From assembly GCA_002281575.1 (NCBI GenBank), contig NCGN01000013.1:1-64000 (forward strand): a DNA stretch of 64,000 nucleotides, given 5' to 3'. The notes below the pieces were generated by a model, which was not told the origin of the DNA, did not search any database, and saw only the letters and a list, made by a program, of their open reading frames with translations. Position 1 is the first letter of the stretch. Every line of letters begins with the position of its first letter. The DNA comes from Sphingobacteriia bacterium 28-36-52 (GTDB lineage: Bacteria > Bacteroidota > Bacteroidia > Chitinophagales > Chitinophagaceae). The translations under genes were made by a program, and so were the position numbers. This document shows positions 49,470 through 58,556 of the stretch, in pieces.

Positions 49470-50984
49470 TTAATTAATAATACTTATAATTTCTGCAACA
49501 TATGCTGGTTTTTCAATTCCTTCTATTTCAATGGTACATTGTAAAAATAATTTAATTGAACCATTGGCTTGTACTTCTGCTTTTTCTAAAATAGCTGTTA
49601 ATCTTATATTGCTATTGACCTTCACTGGACTAATAAACCTTGCTTTGTTTAAGCCGTAATTGTAAAACGCTTTCACATTTTTTAGCTCAATTAATTCATG
49701 TAACAAATGAGAAACCAATGACATGGTTAAGTATCCATGGGCAACTGTTTTTCCTTCTGGCAAATATTGAGCTGCTTTTACTTCGTCAATATGTACCCAT
49801 TGGTAATCTTGTGTTGTAGAAGCAAAATCATTGATTATTTTTTGAGTGATGGTGAACCATTTCCCTGGACCAATCTTGTTCCCAATAAATTGATGAATAG
49901 CATCCTTCCCATTTATAATTAGTTTCGGGCTTGTATTAACAGAGGGGGAGTGAGTGATGACATTTTTGTCAGCACCGTTTTGCTTATTTGAGTCGTTTCT
50001 TTGTTCGGCTTTTATTTGAATAATGGCTTTCCCATTAATCTTTCTTTGAACCATATCAGCTATCGCTTTTGGCGCATCTTCAAGCGAATATATTTGATGA
50101 ATATGCTGTTTTAGTTTTCCTTCTAGCATCCATTGTATAATTTGGATAAAATTTTCTCTGTTTGCTTTTGATTCTTTTTCTGCGAATGCTCCCCAAAAAA
50201 TTCCATGCAAAGAGCATCCTTTAAGTAAAGCAAGATTAAATGGAATTTGAGGTATCACGCCCGATGCAAAGCCGATTATTAAATAGTGGCCATTCCAAGC
50301 TACACTTTTTAAGGCTTCTGCTGCAAGAGGTCCTCCGATTGTATCAAAAACAATATCTACCCCTATGTTGCCAGTGATTTCTTTTATTTGCTCCTTTAAA
50401 TTTTCCGTAGTGTAATTAATAGTTTCGTCTGCACCAATCAATTTGCAGTAGGCTAGTTTTTCATTGTTTGATGCGGCAGCAATCACTTTTGCACCCATCA
50501 GTTTCGCCAACATGATAGCAGCGGAACCAACACCCCCTGCAGCCCCTAAAATTAATATTGTTTGATCTGCTTTTAGTTGAGCTTTATTTTTTAAAGCAAA
50601 AATTGCAGTACCAAAAGTATACATGCAAATGGATGCACTAAATAAATCTAATGCAGGAGGTAACAGAAAAACATGGGAAGCTTTTACACTAACTTGTTCT
50701 GCCATTCCACCCCATCCACAAAGTGCCATCACCCGATCGCCTACTTTACAATTTTTTACATCAAGACCAATTTGTGTTACAATGCCAGCAATTTCACCAC
50801 CAGGGGAAAAGGGTAATGGGGGCTTGAATTGGTATTTATTTTGAATGATTAATGTGTCTGGGAAATTAACCCCACAAAAATGTACATCAATTAATACTTG
50901 ATCAGCACCTATTTCGGGTGTTGCTATTTCAATAAGTTCAAGTAAATCTGGTCCTCCATATTGGGAACAAATAATCGCTTTCAT
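49470..50984 (-). CDS. Fusion: zinc-free quinone oxidoreductase (MDR) plus MaoC-like hydratase
   Basis: 504 residues. Residues 1-325 form a medium-chain reductase: CGVNFPDTLIIQNKYQ, GGEIAGIV, LILGAAGGVGSAAIMLAKLMGA for NADPH and GADETINYTTENLKEQ. The alcohol dehydrogenase zinc ligands are absent, as in NADPH:quinone oxidoreductases. After an Asn/Ser-rich linker (about 326-352) comes a hotdog domain with FTITQKIINDFASTTQDYQWVHID and AHGYLTMSLVSHLLHEL, the MaoC/NodN signature with the Asp-x4-His active site. It lies 9 bp upstream of the acyl-CoA dehydrogenase gene. The likely roles are enoyl reductase and (R)-hydratase; not tested. Confidence 0.88.
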   Translation of the reverse strand: MKAIICSQYGGPDLLELIEIATPEIGADQVLIDVHFCGVNFPDTLIIQNKYQFKPPLPFSPGGEIAGIVTQIGLDVKNCKVGDRVMALCGWGGMAEQVSVKASHVFLLPPALDLFSASICMYTFGTAIFALKNKAQLKADQTILILGAAGGVGSAAIMLAKLMGAKVIAAASNNEKLAYCKLIGADETINYTTENLKEQIKEITGNIGVDIVFDTIGGPLAAEALKSVAWNGHYLIIGFASGVIPQIPFNLALLKGCSLHGIFWGAFAEKESKANRENFIQIIQWMLEGKLKQHIHQIYSLEDAPKAIADMVQRKINGKAIIQIKAEQRNDSNKQNGADKNVITHSPSVNTSPKLIINGKDAIHQFIGNKIGPGKWFTITQKIINDFASTTQDYQWVHIDEVKAAQYLPEGKTVAHGYLTMSLVSHLLHELIELKNVKAFYNYGLNKARFISPVKVNSNIRLTAILEKAEVQANGSIKLFLQCTIEIEGIEKPAYVAEIISIIN

Positions 50985-51016
50985 ATGTACGGTTAATGTA
51001 CAACCATTCCCGCAAA

Positions 51017-51823
51017 TTAAAGCCCAATCATTCTTTTAAGTCTTTTAATCGTACCTTTTAAAAGACCTCCATCAATTTGGATTCTTCTATCGGTAGTCCA
51101 AACTAAGGCTTTAATATTGGTTACATAAAATAGTTTCCCGTAACCCTTTTCTCTTAATTTTAGGGCTAGCCATCCATCTTCGTTGGTACCATGGGGGTGA
51201 TTAAAGCCTTCAACACTTAAGCCTTGTTCTCTTCTGAAGCCAGAATTAAATCCATATGCATTCATTGCTTCATCCCTAAACACCTTATTGATCCACCTCA
51301 TTAGGTCGGCAAAATATTCATAAAAAAAGTAAGTAAATCTACCTGTGTTCCCAATTGGAATAAATGAAAATCTGCCATAAACCGAACAAATATTATTGTG
51401 ATTGGCCAATGGTTTTACCATTTCCTCAATCCAATCTTTAGGGTAAATGGTATCGGCGTCTGCATTGAGTATATACATGCCTTGGGCAACTGCCAAGCCA
51501 GCATTTCTGGCATTGGTTATGCCTTGTTTTGGTTCCCTAATACAAGGGATACCGGCATTCACCACCATTTCCTCTGTTTTGTCCATTGAATTATTGTTGA
51601 CAACAATAATTTCTACAGGCCATTGGGTAATATTATTACTCAGTGATAACAAGGTTTGCAAAATATTGGACTCCTCATTGTAAGCTGGCATTACAATAGA
51701 AACAACCGGGTCTCCTTTAGATAATAGGGCGTAACTTTCTTTTATTAATGAACTGGTTTTTACAGCCGATGGGTTTGTGTGATACAGCTGGTTAATATAC
51801 GGGGGGATTGAAATGGGTCTCAT
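51017..51823 (-). CDS. Glycosyltransferase family 2
   Basis: 268 residues. GT-A fold starting VSIVMPAYNEESNILQTLLSL, with VNNNSMDKTEEMV, the ARNAGLAVAQGMYILNADADTIYP region containing the DxD metal site, and later GFNHPHGTNEDGWLALKLREKGYG. A short C-terminal basic region suggests membrane contact. Substrate unknown. It lies next to the divergent receiver gene of the exopolysaccharide locus. Confidence 0.88.
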   Translation of the reverse strand: MRPISIPPYINQLYHTNPSAVKTSSLIKESYALLSKGDPVVSIVMPAYNEESNILQTLLSLSNNITQWPVEIIVVNNNSMDKTEEMVVNAGIPCIREPKQGITNARNAGLAVAQGMYILNADADTIYPKDWIEEMVKPLANHNNICSVYGRFSFIPIGNTGRFTYFFYEYFADLMRWINKVFRDEAMNAYGFNSGFRREQGLSVEGFNHPHGTNEDGWLALKLREKGYGKLFYVTNIKALVWTTDRRIQIDGGLLKGTIKRLKRMIGL

Positions 51824-51925
51824 TAATTTAAAAAATTAAGCAGAAAAATGATTAAAAACTATCTAAATTCGCTAATTACATATTTAAATATATTTAGATT
51901 TCATACATTAGCAAAATTTTAAAAT

Positions 51926-52321
51926 ATGGCATTCTCCGATTCTGATACTTTAAAAATTGTTGTGGTTGAAGATGAGATGACCATGCAGTTGATTTTAAAA
52001 AAATACTTAAGTGCCCAATATCAAGTGGAAATTTTCAAAGATGGGGTAGATGCAATGGCATTTTTGCAACAAGGGAATGTGCCTGATTTGATTATCTCTG
52101 ATTTAAATACCCCGGTAATGGGTGGGCTTGCTTTAACGAAACAACTTCGTGCAAGTGATTTTTTTAATGCTATCCCAATAATTATTTTGTCGGGAGAAGA
52201 AAGTTCAGAAATGATTATTCAATGTTTGGAAGCCGGTGCAGATGATTACCTCGTAAAGCCCTTCAATCCCAAAGAACTTGAAGCAAGACTTAGAGTGGTT
52301 TTACGTAGGATTAGAAAATAA
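51926..52321 (+). CDS. Stand-alone response regulator receiver
   Basis: 131 residues, a complete receiver with no output domain. Acidic pair Glu15-Asp16, phosphoacceptor Asp59 in LIISDLNTPVMGG, Ser89 in IILSGEES, Lys111 in YLVKPFNP. All functional residues are present. No histidine kinase is nearby. Its gene is 18 bp ahead of a sugar transferase that itself has a degenerate receiver-like N-terminus, so the two probably interact; this is inference. Confidence 0.93.
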   Translation: MAFSDSDTLKIVVVEDEMTMQLILKKYLSAQYQVEIFKDGVDAMAFLQQGNVPDLIISDLNTPVMGGLALTKQLRASDFFNAIPIIILSGEESSEMIIQCLEAGADDYLVKPFNPKELEARLRVVLRRIRK

Positions 52322-52339
52322 TTTCACCAAATTGCCCCA

Positions 52340-53536
52340 ATGAATACCCAGCTACCTCCCCAAGATCAAATTATTGTACTACTGAATTGTGACGATGTTA
52401 TTTTTAATATTTTTTCGCAAGCAAATTTGGGTGGACGAGAACTCAAGCGCTTTGCAAATCCTCTGTTATTTTTTGCTGATTGGGAAAAAAATAAATTCAA
52501 TTTAGTTGCTATTGTTTCGCAAAGTGAAGTGTTGGGTACAGGTGGAATTTCTTTATTGGAGACCTTGGTGAGCAAAAAAAACATAACTGTCCCCTTTTTT
52601 TTAGTTAGCCAGCAACTAAGTGAAAGTACCGTCAAAATGACTTTGAAAGCAAGTGTAGCTGATGTTTTCAAATTGCCTATCAAGAAAGAAAATATTGAAA
52701 TAAGAATCCCATTTTTGATTGATAAATGGAGTCAATTAAAAAATACCAATAATGTAATAGATTTTCACAAATACAAGACTCCATTTATTAAAAGGGTTTT
52801 TGATATTTTCTTTGCGGGCTTGGCGTTATTAATGCTTTCCCCCCTTTTATTAATTATTTGCATACTCCTTAGGTTAGAGTCTCGCGGACCCATTTTTTAT
52901 TACGCATTAAGAGTTGGCTCTGGGTATAGGACTTTTAAATTTTATAAGTTCAGATCTATGTACGTGAATGCTGATAAGCGTTTAAAAGATTTGAAGCATT
53001 TAAATCAATACTCACCTAGTACAGATGATGCAGTTGCAAAAACTGAAGAAGAAGAATATTTGTGCGACGAGTGCAAGGCTGCAGGAACAGGCTGTAAATT
53101 CCCCATATATTCTGATACCATTCAATGGTGCGAGAAACAATACAGTGAAAATAGAAAAGCTAAAGCAGGGTCTGCCTTTTTTAAGTTAAAAGATGATCCT
53201 AGAATTACCAAAGTAGGAAAATTCATACGTAATAGTAGTATTGATGAATTACCCCAGTTATGGAATGTAATTATTGGAGATATGAGTATTGTCGGAAATA
53301 GACCCCTGCCTTTGTATGAAGCGGAAAAGCTGACTACCGATAAGTATGCAATGCGATTTATGGCCCCAGCTGGAATTACTGGATTATGGCAAGTGGAAAA
53401 AAGAGGAAAAGGAGAAATGTCAGAAGAAGAAAGGTTGATGTTAGACAACAAGTATGCTGAAAATCACAGTTTCTGGTACGATATCAAATTGATTCTAAGA
53501 ACAATTCCAGCATTATTGCAAAAAGAATCAGTGTAA
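52340..53536 (+). CDS. Initiating sugar transferase with receiver-like N-terminus and four-cysteine insert
   Basis: 398 residues. Residues 1-130 read like a receiver (IIVLLNCDDVIFNIF, FNLVAIVSQSEVLGTGGISLLETL, PFFLVSQQ, DVFKLPIKKENI) but the phosphoacceptor Asp is replaced. After one membrane helix (about 152-176) follows the bacterial sugar transferase domain (RVGSGYRTFKFYKFRSMY, RNSSIDELPQLWNVIIGDMSIVGNRPLP). An insert places Cys242, Cys245, Cys252 and Cys264, spaced like a metal site, in the catalytic domain. It should load the first sugar for the exopolysaccharide made by the genes that follow. Confidence 0.9.
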   Translation: MNTQLPPQDQIIVLLNCDDVIFNIFSQANLGGRELKRFANPLLFFADWEKNKFNLVAIVSQSEVLGTGGISLLETLVSKKNITVPFFLVSQQLSESTVKMTLKASVADVFKLPIKKENIEIRIPFLIDKWSQLKNTNNVIDFHKYKTPFIKRVFDIFFAGLALLMLSPLLLIICILLRLESRGPIFYYALRVGSGYRTFKFYKFRSMYVNADKRLKDLKHLNQYSPSTDDAVAKTEEEEYLCDECKAAGTGCKFPIYSDTIQWCEKQYSENRKAKAGSAFFKLKDDPRITKVGKFIRNSSIDELPQLWNVIIGDMSIVGNRPLPLYEAEKLTTDKYAMRFMAPAGITGLWQVEKRGKGEMSEEERLMLDNKYAENHSFWYDIKLILRTIPALLQKESV

Positions 53537-53641
53537 GCTTTCGTTTATTTATTCCAATTTATTGTTTTTCATAATAATTAATGGATAAAGTGGGGATATC
53601 TATGCCATTGATTATAACTATATTATTTATCTTTAATCTTT

Positions 53642-54391
53642 ATGAAAATCATTGGTTTAGATATAAATATTTCATTTTCACCTTGTTCTAAATTAGGGTA
53701 TTTGCCTCTATCCATTAAAAGGGGGTATTTATGCTTACTATTCGCTGGCTTATTAGTATTTAGTGTAAAGGAAACTAAGGCCCAAGAGTCTATGATTCCT
53801 GAATTATCCTATCCTTTTCTAGAAAAACTCATTTATTCAGCTAAGCAAAATTATCCTTTGATGGCTGCGAATTTGCGGAAAGTCAATTTTGCAAATTATA
53901 ATTTAAAAAAAGCCAAACTTTCGTGGTTTGATTTTTTTACTTTATCGGCATTCTATAGCCCTAGTACTTCGGTTACATTAACCAATGCTACTTTAACAGG
54001 GGTTCAGATAGGGCTTTTTATCAATTTCAGTAATATCATACAAAAACCTACACTAATAAAACAATCCAAAGAGGAAGTAGCAATTGCTCAATTAACTGCA
54101 GACCAATATGCAATAACCTTAGAAACAGACGTGAAAAATAGGTACTTTAAGTATATGCAAGCTTTAAGTGTGCTAAGAGTTCAAAATCAGAACGCCATTG
54201 ATATTGACGCTTTGTTTAAACAGATAAAATTTAAATATGAGAGAGGGGAAGAAACATTAGAGAACTACACAAAACTAATGATTCAAAATGCAGACCAAAA
54301 GCAAAAAATAATTGATGCAGAAAGCAACGTTTTAATTGCTAAGACCACATTAGAAGAATTAGTTGGGAAAAAACTGGAAGAGATAAAATAA
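53642..54391 (+). CDS. Half-length TolC-like outer membrane protein
   Basis: 249 residues with a hydrophobic signal (YLCLLFAGLLVFSVKETKAQ) about 30 residues from the start; the true start may be a little later. The mature part has the TolC-like repeat layout NLRKVNFANYNLKKAKLSWFDFFTLSAFY, then beta-strand-like residues (SVTLTNATLTGVQIGLFINF) and two long helices. Full TolC proteins carry two such repeats in over 400 residues; here there is one. The gene directly abuts the Wzc-like gene (stop then start), so it may be the outer membrane partner for polysaccharide export. Confidence 0.75.
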   Translation: MKIIGLDINISFSPCSKLGYLPLSIKRGYLCLLFAGLLVFSVKETKAQESMIPELSYPFLEKLIYSAKQNYPLMAANLRKVNFANYNLKKAKLSWFDFFTLSAFYSPSTSVTLTNATLTGVQIGLFINFSNIIQKPTLIKQSKEEVAIAQLTADQYAITLETDVKNRYFKYMQALSVLRVQNQNAIDIDALFKQIKFKYERGEETLENYTKLMIQNADQKQKIIDAESNVLIAKTTLEELVGKKLEEIK

Positions 54392-56554
54392 ATGGAATTA
54401 CAGAAGTTTTTATTACTGCTATACAAAAGGAAATATATACTGGTCATTGTTCCAATGATAGCAGTATTTATAACCTATTTTCTAGTACGTAAGCTTCCCG
54501 ATACTTTTAAGTCTCGATCTAGAATATCCACTGGTTTAGTAGATCAATCTCAACAATTTTTAGAAAAAAACAGCAGTCAAGACGAAAACAAAGCTTCTCA
54601 GCAATTTAGCAACCTCATTGAAATGAATAGGCTGAAAAGAAATTTTGATCAGGTTTCTTTTCATTTAATGGTGCACGATTTAACCAGTAATAAACCATTT
54701 CGTCCACAAAGCAAGTTATTAAAGGAAATAGGTCCTGACGCAAGAGCGCATGCTTTAGAGGTCTTTAAAGCTCATATAGCTTCTAAACAACCGCTTTCTT
54801 TGTTTGATAAAGATCAGTTCGGGATTAATCAACTACTCATATCAATGGGATATGATGAAGCAACACTTCAGAAGAAAATATTTATTTATAGAGTTAATAA
54901 CAGTGACTTTATAGATTTTGAGTACGAATCAGAAAATCCGTTTTTATCTGCCTATGTAATCAATACTTTGATAAATGAATTCATTGATTTCTATTCCAAT
55001 TATATTAAAGGAAATCAAGAAAAAGCAGTGAACTTCTTAGACATGTTAATGAAAAAGAAGTTTGATTCATTATCGGCTAAAACGCGTTTGTTGCGTGATT
55101 ATAAAATCAGGAATAGGGTTTTAAATTTAAATGAACAAGCGAAAAGTTTGTATAATCAGATTGCCGACTATGAATCTAGGCTTCAAGTAGCAAAAAAAGA
55201 TGTCGAAGCTTATGAAGGGGCAATTAGTGGAATAGACCGCAAGTTTAGCCCTCAAGATCGCCGGTATTTAGAAAGTGTAGTGGTAGACATTAATCAATCA
55301 ATTTTGGCTACTCGAGAAAGACTGCGGGTAGTTACCAATGATTTAGTAAAAAGTAATTTTGATCCAAGAATTAAACAAAAGCAAGACTCATTAAAAGCTT
55401 TGTTGGAGCAACAAATTTTACAATCTACCGATCGATTATTAGTAAGCCCTTTAGCTAACAAACAGTTATTGGTGCAGCAAAGATTTAATTTAGAAATTAC
55501 TTTAGACCAAGCTAAAAGTAGTATAGAGCCATTAACAGATGAATTAAGAAGGCTGAACGAAAAGTTTGATATGCTTGTACCGCATGAAGCACTTATTCAG
55601 AATTACGAAGGATTGGTAGATGTTGCTGGTAAAGAATATTTAGACATCCAGAATAGATTTAATCAAACTTCATTAGAATCAAGTATGACCGTTCAGTTGA
55701 GGCAAATTGAAATGGCAATGCCTGGTCCTGCTCAACCATCAAAAAAATTATTACTTGTTGCATTGGCAGGTATCATTAGTTTTATATTTTGTTCAGCTGC
55801 ATTATTTGTTATTTTCTACTTAGACGACAGTATTCAAAATTCAACAGATTTAGCCAATAAAACCAATCTGGCTGTATTAGCTTACCTGCCTTACATCAAT
55901 ACTTCAATGTTAGATTTAACGAATCTTTGGAAAAATGGGGAAGGCAGTAAAGTTACTATAGCATTTAAAAATTTACTAAGGTCGCTTCGCTTTGAAATTG
56001 AAAGAGAGATGGGGCACAAAAAGCAACTAGTTATAACTAGTTTGTCGGATGGTGAAGGGAAAACGCTTATATCACTTGGTCTTGCATATGCTTATTCAAT
56101 GGTTAATAAACGAGTGCTAGTTATAGATGGTAACTTTGATAGACCCACTATAACTGCAACAACAGGCACCAACTGTTATTTAGAAGACTATTTAAAAAAT
56201 CGAATTACACTCTCTGAAATAATAAAAGAAGGTAGGGTGAGTGTATTGGGAAATAGAGGTGGGGATACTTCTATTTTTGAATTTTGTGATGAGTCTATAG
56301 TGAAACCCAAATTAGCATTTTTGAGAGATGTGTTTGACATTATCATTATAGAAGCTCCGGCAATGGATAAGTTGAATAAATCTAGAGAATGGATAGTACT
56401 TGCAGATAAAGTTGTTGCCATTTTTGCTGCAGGCTCAACAATTAAAAATGGCAAGCATCAAAATGTTCAATACTTGTATGATTTGGGTGATAATTTTGCT
56501 GGGTGGGCTTTAAACAAGTTAATTATCAATCGCCTGAATAAGATTCCTAAATAA
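54392..56554 (+). CDS. Wzc-like polysaccharide co-polymerase / tyrosine-kinase-like ATPase
   Basis: 720 residues. Membrane helix near 13-32, a long periplasmic coiled-coil part to about 430, a second helix near 452-478, and a cytoplasmic P-loop domain. Walker A is SDGEGKT with Lys557, Walker A-prime is VLVIDGNFDRP with Asp579, but Walker B is DIIIIEAP with Glu654 where bacterial tyrosine kinases normally have Asp. The C-terminus has no tyrosine cluster. The fold controls chain length and export with the TolC-like protein; kinase activity is doubtful. Confidence 0.88.
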   Translation: MELQKFLLLLYKRKYILVIVPMIAVFITYFLVRKLPDTFKSRSRISTGLVDQSQQFLEKNSSQDENKASQQFSNLIEMNRLKRNFDQVSFHLMVHDLTSNKPFRPQSKLLKEIGPDARAHALEVFKAHIASKQPLSLFDKDQFGINQLLISMGYDEATLQKKIFIYRVNNSDFIDFEYESENPFLSAYVINTLINEFIDFYSNYIKGNQEKAVNFLDMLMKKKFDSLSAKTRLLRDYKIRNRVLNLNEQAKSLYNQIADYESRLQVAKKDVEAYEGAISGIDRKFSPQDRRYLESVVVDINQSILATRERLRVVTNDLVKSNFDPRIKQKQDSLKALLEQQILQSTDRLLVSPLANKQLLVQQRFNLEITLDQAKSSIEPLTDELRRLNEKFDMLVPHEALIQNYEGLVDVAGKEYLDIQNRFNQTSLESSMTVQLRQIEMAMPGPAQPSKKLLLVALAGIISFIFCSAALFVIFYLDDSIQNSTDLANKTNLAVLAYLPYINTSMLDLTNLWKNGEGSKVTIAFKNLLRSLRFEIEREMGHKKQLVITSLSDGEGKTLISLGLAYAYSMVNKRVLVIDGNFDRPTITATTGTNCYLEDYLKNRITLSEIIKEGRVSVLGNRGGDTSIFEFCDESIVKPKLAFLRDVFDIIIIEAPAMDKLNKSREWIVLADKVVAIFAAGSTIKNGKHQNVQYLYDLGDNFAGWALNKLIINRLNKIPK

Positions 56555-56570
56555 TTTTAAATGCCCTGCA

Positions 56571-57755
56571 ATGAGTTTTCAAGATATCATCGAATTGATT
56601 TGGTATATTTTTCAAATAGCAATTGGGTATAACTTAATATTGCCGTTTTTTTTATTGCTACTTTATGCAATAGTAAAAAGGAATAATGAGAAGCATTCAA
56701 CTAATCAAACTGAAGTAGATTATGCAATCATTGTTACGGCCTATGAGCAAACAACTTTAATTCCTTCTGTAGTTGCTTCATTATTAAAGCTTAATTACAG
56801 TAATTATCTTATTTATATTGTAGCTGATAAATGCGATGTGTCGAACTTGAAGTTTGAAGATGAACGAGTTATTGTTCTTAGACCCGAGCAGACATTATCT
56901 AGCAATACTCGGTCGCACTTTTATGCAATCAATCGATTTGTAAGATCCCATGAAAGATTGACTATTATTGATAGTGATAATTTGGTTGATCCTAATTACT
57001 TACTAGAGCTAAATAAGTTATTTGATCAAGGTTTTAGTGCTGTGCAAGGGGTAAGAGATGCCAAGAATTTAGATACGCTTTATGCAGCATTAGATGGAGC
57101 TAGAGATATTTATTATCATTTTTATGATGGGAAGGTTTTATTTAATGTTGGTTCCTCTGCAACATTGGCTGGTTCTGGAATGGCTTTTACTACGCAGTTA
57201 TACAAGGACTGCTTAGCTCATTTAGATATTACTGGTGCTGGTTTTGACAAGATTTTGCAAAAAGAAATAGTGTCTAGAGGCTTCCGTATTGCATTTGCCG
57301 ACAGTGCAATTGTTTTTGATGAAAAAACATCTAAAAGCGATCAATTGGTTAATCAAAGGGCTCGATGGATTAATACATGGTTTAAATACTTTTCATTTGG
57401 GTTCGGATTAGTTGGGAAAGGTATATTCGAATTAAATTGGAATAAACTTTTATTTGGTCTCATATTACTAAGGCCTCCACTTTTCATCTTTCTATTGATT
57501 GGTTTATTTTGTATGATTTTAAACTTAATATTGAATCCTTTTATAGCATTGATTTGGTTTTTGGCATTTATAGTATTTATAGTAGGATTTATTTTGGCAC
57601 TTGCAATAAACAATACCGATGCACGTATTTATAAATCATTATGGGGCATTCCTAAGTTTATTTTTTACCAAGTTCTATCATTGTTAAAAGTTCGTAATGC
57701 CAATAAACATTCTGTAGCAACCAAGCACTTTCACACGGACAAAAAAACAAAATAA
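56571..57755 (+). CDS. Membrane glycosyltransferase family 2
   Basis: 394 residues. One N-terminal membrane segment (IGYNLILPFFLLLLYAIV), the GT-A catalytic part starting VDYAIIVTAYEQTTLIPSVVAS with IIDSDNLVDP (metal site) and NQRARWINTWFKYF (QxxRW-type motif of processive enzymes), and two to three helices at the C-terminus. The RW motif suggests a polymerase or lipid-linked acceptor. It follows the Wzc-like gene by 16 bp. Confidence 0.88.
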   Translation: MSFQDIIELIWYIFQIAIGYNLILPFFLLLLYAIVKRNNEKHSTNQTEVDYAIIVTAYEQTTLIPSVVASLLKLNYSNYLIYIVADKCDVSNLKFEDERVIVLRPEQTLSSNTRSHFYAINRFVRSHERLTIIDSDNLVDPNYLLELNKLFDQGFSAVQGVRDAKNLDTLYAALDGARDIYYHFYDGKVLFNVGSSATLAGSGMAFTTQLYKDCLAHLDITGAGFDKILQKEIVSRGFRIAFADSAIVFDEKTSKSDQLVNQRARWINTWFKYFSFGFGLVGKGIFELNWNKLLFGLILLRPPLFIFLLIGLFCMILNLILNPFIALIWFLAFIVFIVGFILALAINNTDARIYKSLWGIPKFIFYQVLSLLKVRNANKHSVATKHFHTDKKTK

Positions 57756-57765
57756 AGCAAGCAAA

Positions 57766-58524
57766 ATGGTACAACAACTCAAAAGCTTTATTCAATTGGT
57801 TATTCAAAATATTTTGGGTTATCGTAATTATTTATTTGTTTTTAGTATTTACAGAACATTAAAATACAGATTACTTAGGGATGATACAGATTTCAATATT
57901 TTTATTGATTTAGTTAAATCTGACCAATCTGCTACTATCATAGACGCTGGTGCCAATGTAGGTTATACAACTGTAATTTTTGCAAAAGAATTTCCGCATT
58001 ATTCTATTATTGCTTACGAGCCTGTGTCTCTTTTATCTAAAATCATTGCAAAGGTTTTGCGCTTTTTTAATATCAAGAATGTATTGGTAAAGCAGTTGGC
58101 GCTTGGAAACACCAATAATTTGGTTACCATTAAAACACCAATTATTAGTGGGGTTAAAAAGCAGGGCTTGAGTTTTATTGATGTTGCTGTAGAAAGAGAG
58201 GACGCTGATTTATTGAACAATTTTTTAGAAGAGCAAGTAAAAATGGTTTCTCTTGATGCTGATTTAATTGGAAAGGTTTCACATTCGGTAGTAGGAATAA
58301 AAGTGGATGTAGAAAACTTTGAGTTTTTTGTTTTACAAGGAACTGTTGAGCTGATTAAACTATATAAGCCAATTATTATGGCTGAACTTTGGGATAATGC
58401 TAGAAAAAATGCTTGCATTGATTTGATGGAAAATTTAGGTTATAACGTTAAAGTTATCAGTAACAAGGCTTTAGTTGATTATGCTAACCAGCAATGCTTG
58501 AATTACTTTTTTATACCTAAATAG
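57766..58524 (+). CDS. FkbM-family methyltransferase
   Basis: 252 residues with the SAM-binding motif ATIIDAGANVGYTTVIFAKEFP, then YEPVS (acidic residue for ribose) and a central VVGIKVDVENFEFFVLQGTVELI that is typical of FkbM. It probably O-methylates a sugar of the exopolysaccharide. In the same direction and 10 bp after the GT2 gene. Confidence 0.88.
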   Translation: MVQQLKSFIQLVIQNILGYRNYLFVFSIYRTLKYRLLRDDTDFNIFIDLVKSDQSATIIDAGANVGYTTVIFAKEFPHYSIIAYEPVSLLSKIIAKVLRFFNIKNVLVKQLALGNTNNLVTIKTPIISGVKKQGLSFIDVAVEREDADLLNNFLEEQVKMVSLDADLIGKVSHSVVGIKVDVENFEFFVLQGTVELIKLYKPIIMAELWDNARKNACIDLMENLGYNVKVISNKALVDYANQQCLNYFFIPK

Positions 58525-58556
58525 AAATAACTTTATTATTGATTGAATATTTAAGG

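Noticed and set aside
58014-58418. 134-residue minus-strand frame opposite the FkbM gene
   Set aside because: Ser/Lys/Phe-rich mirror of the methyltransferase; the sense gene has clear motifs.
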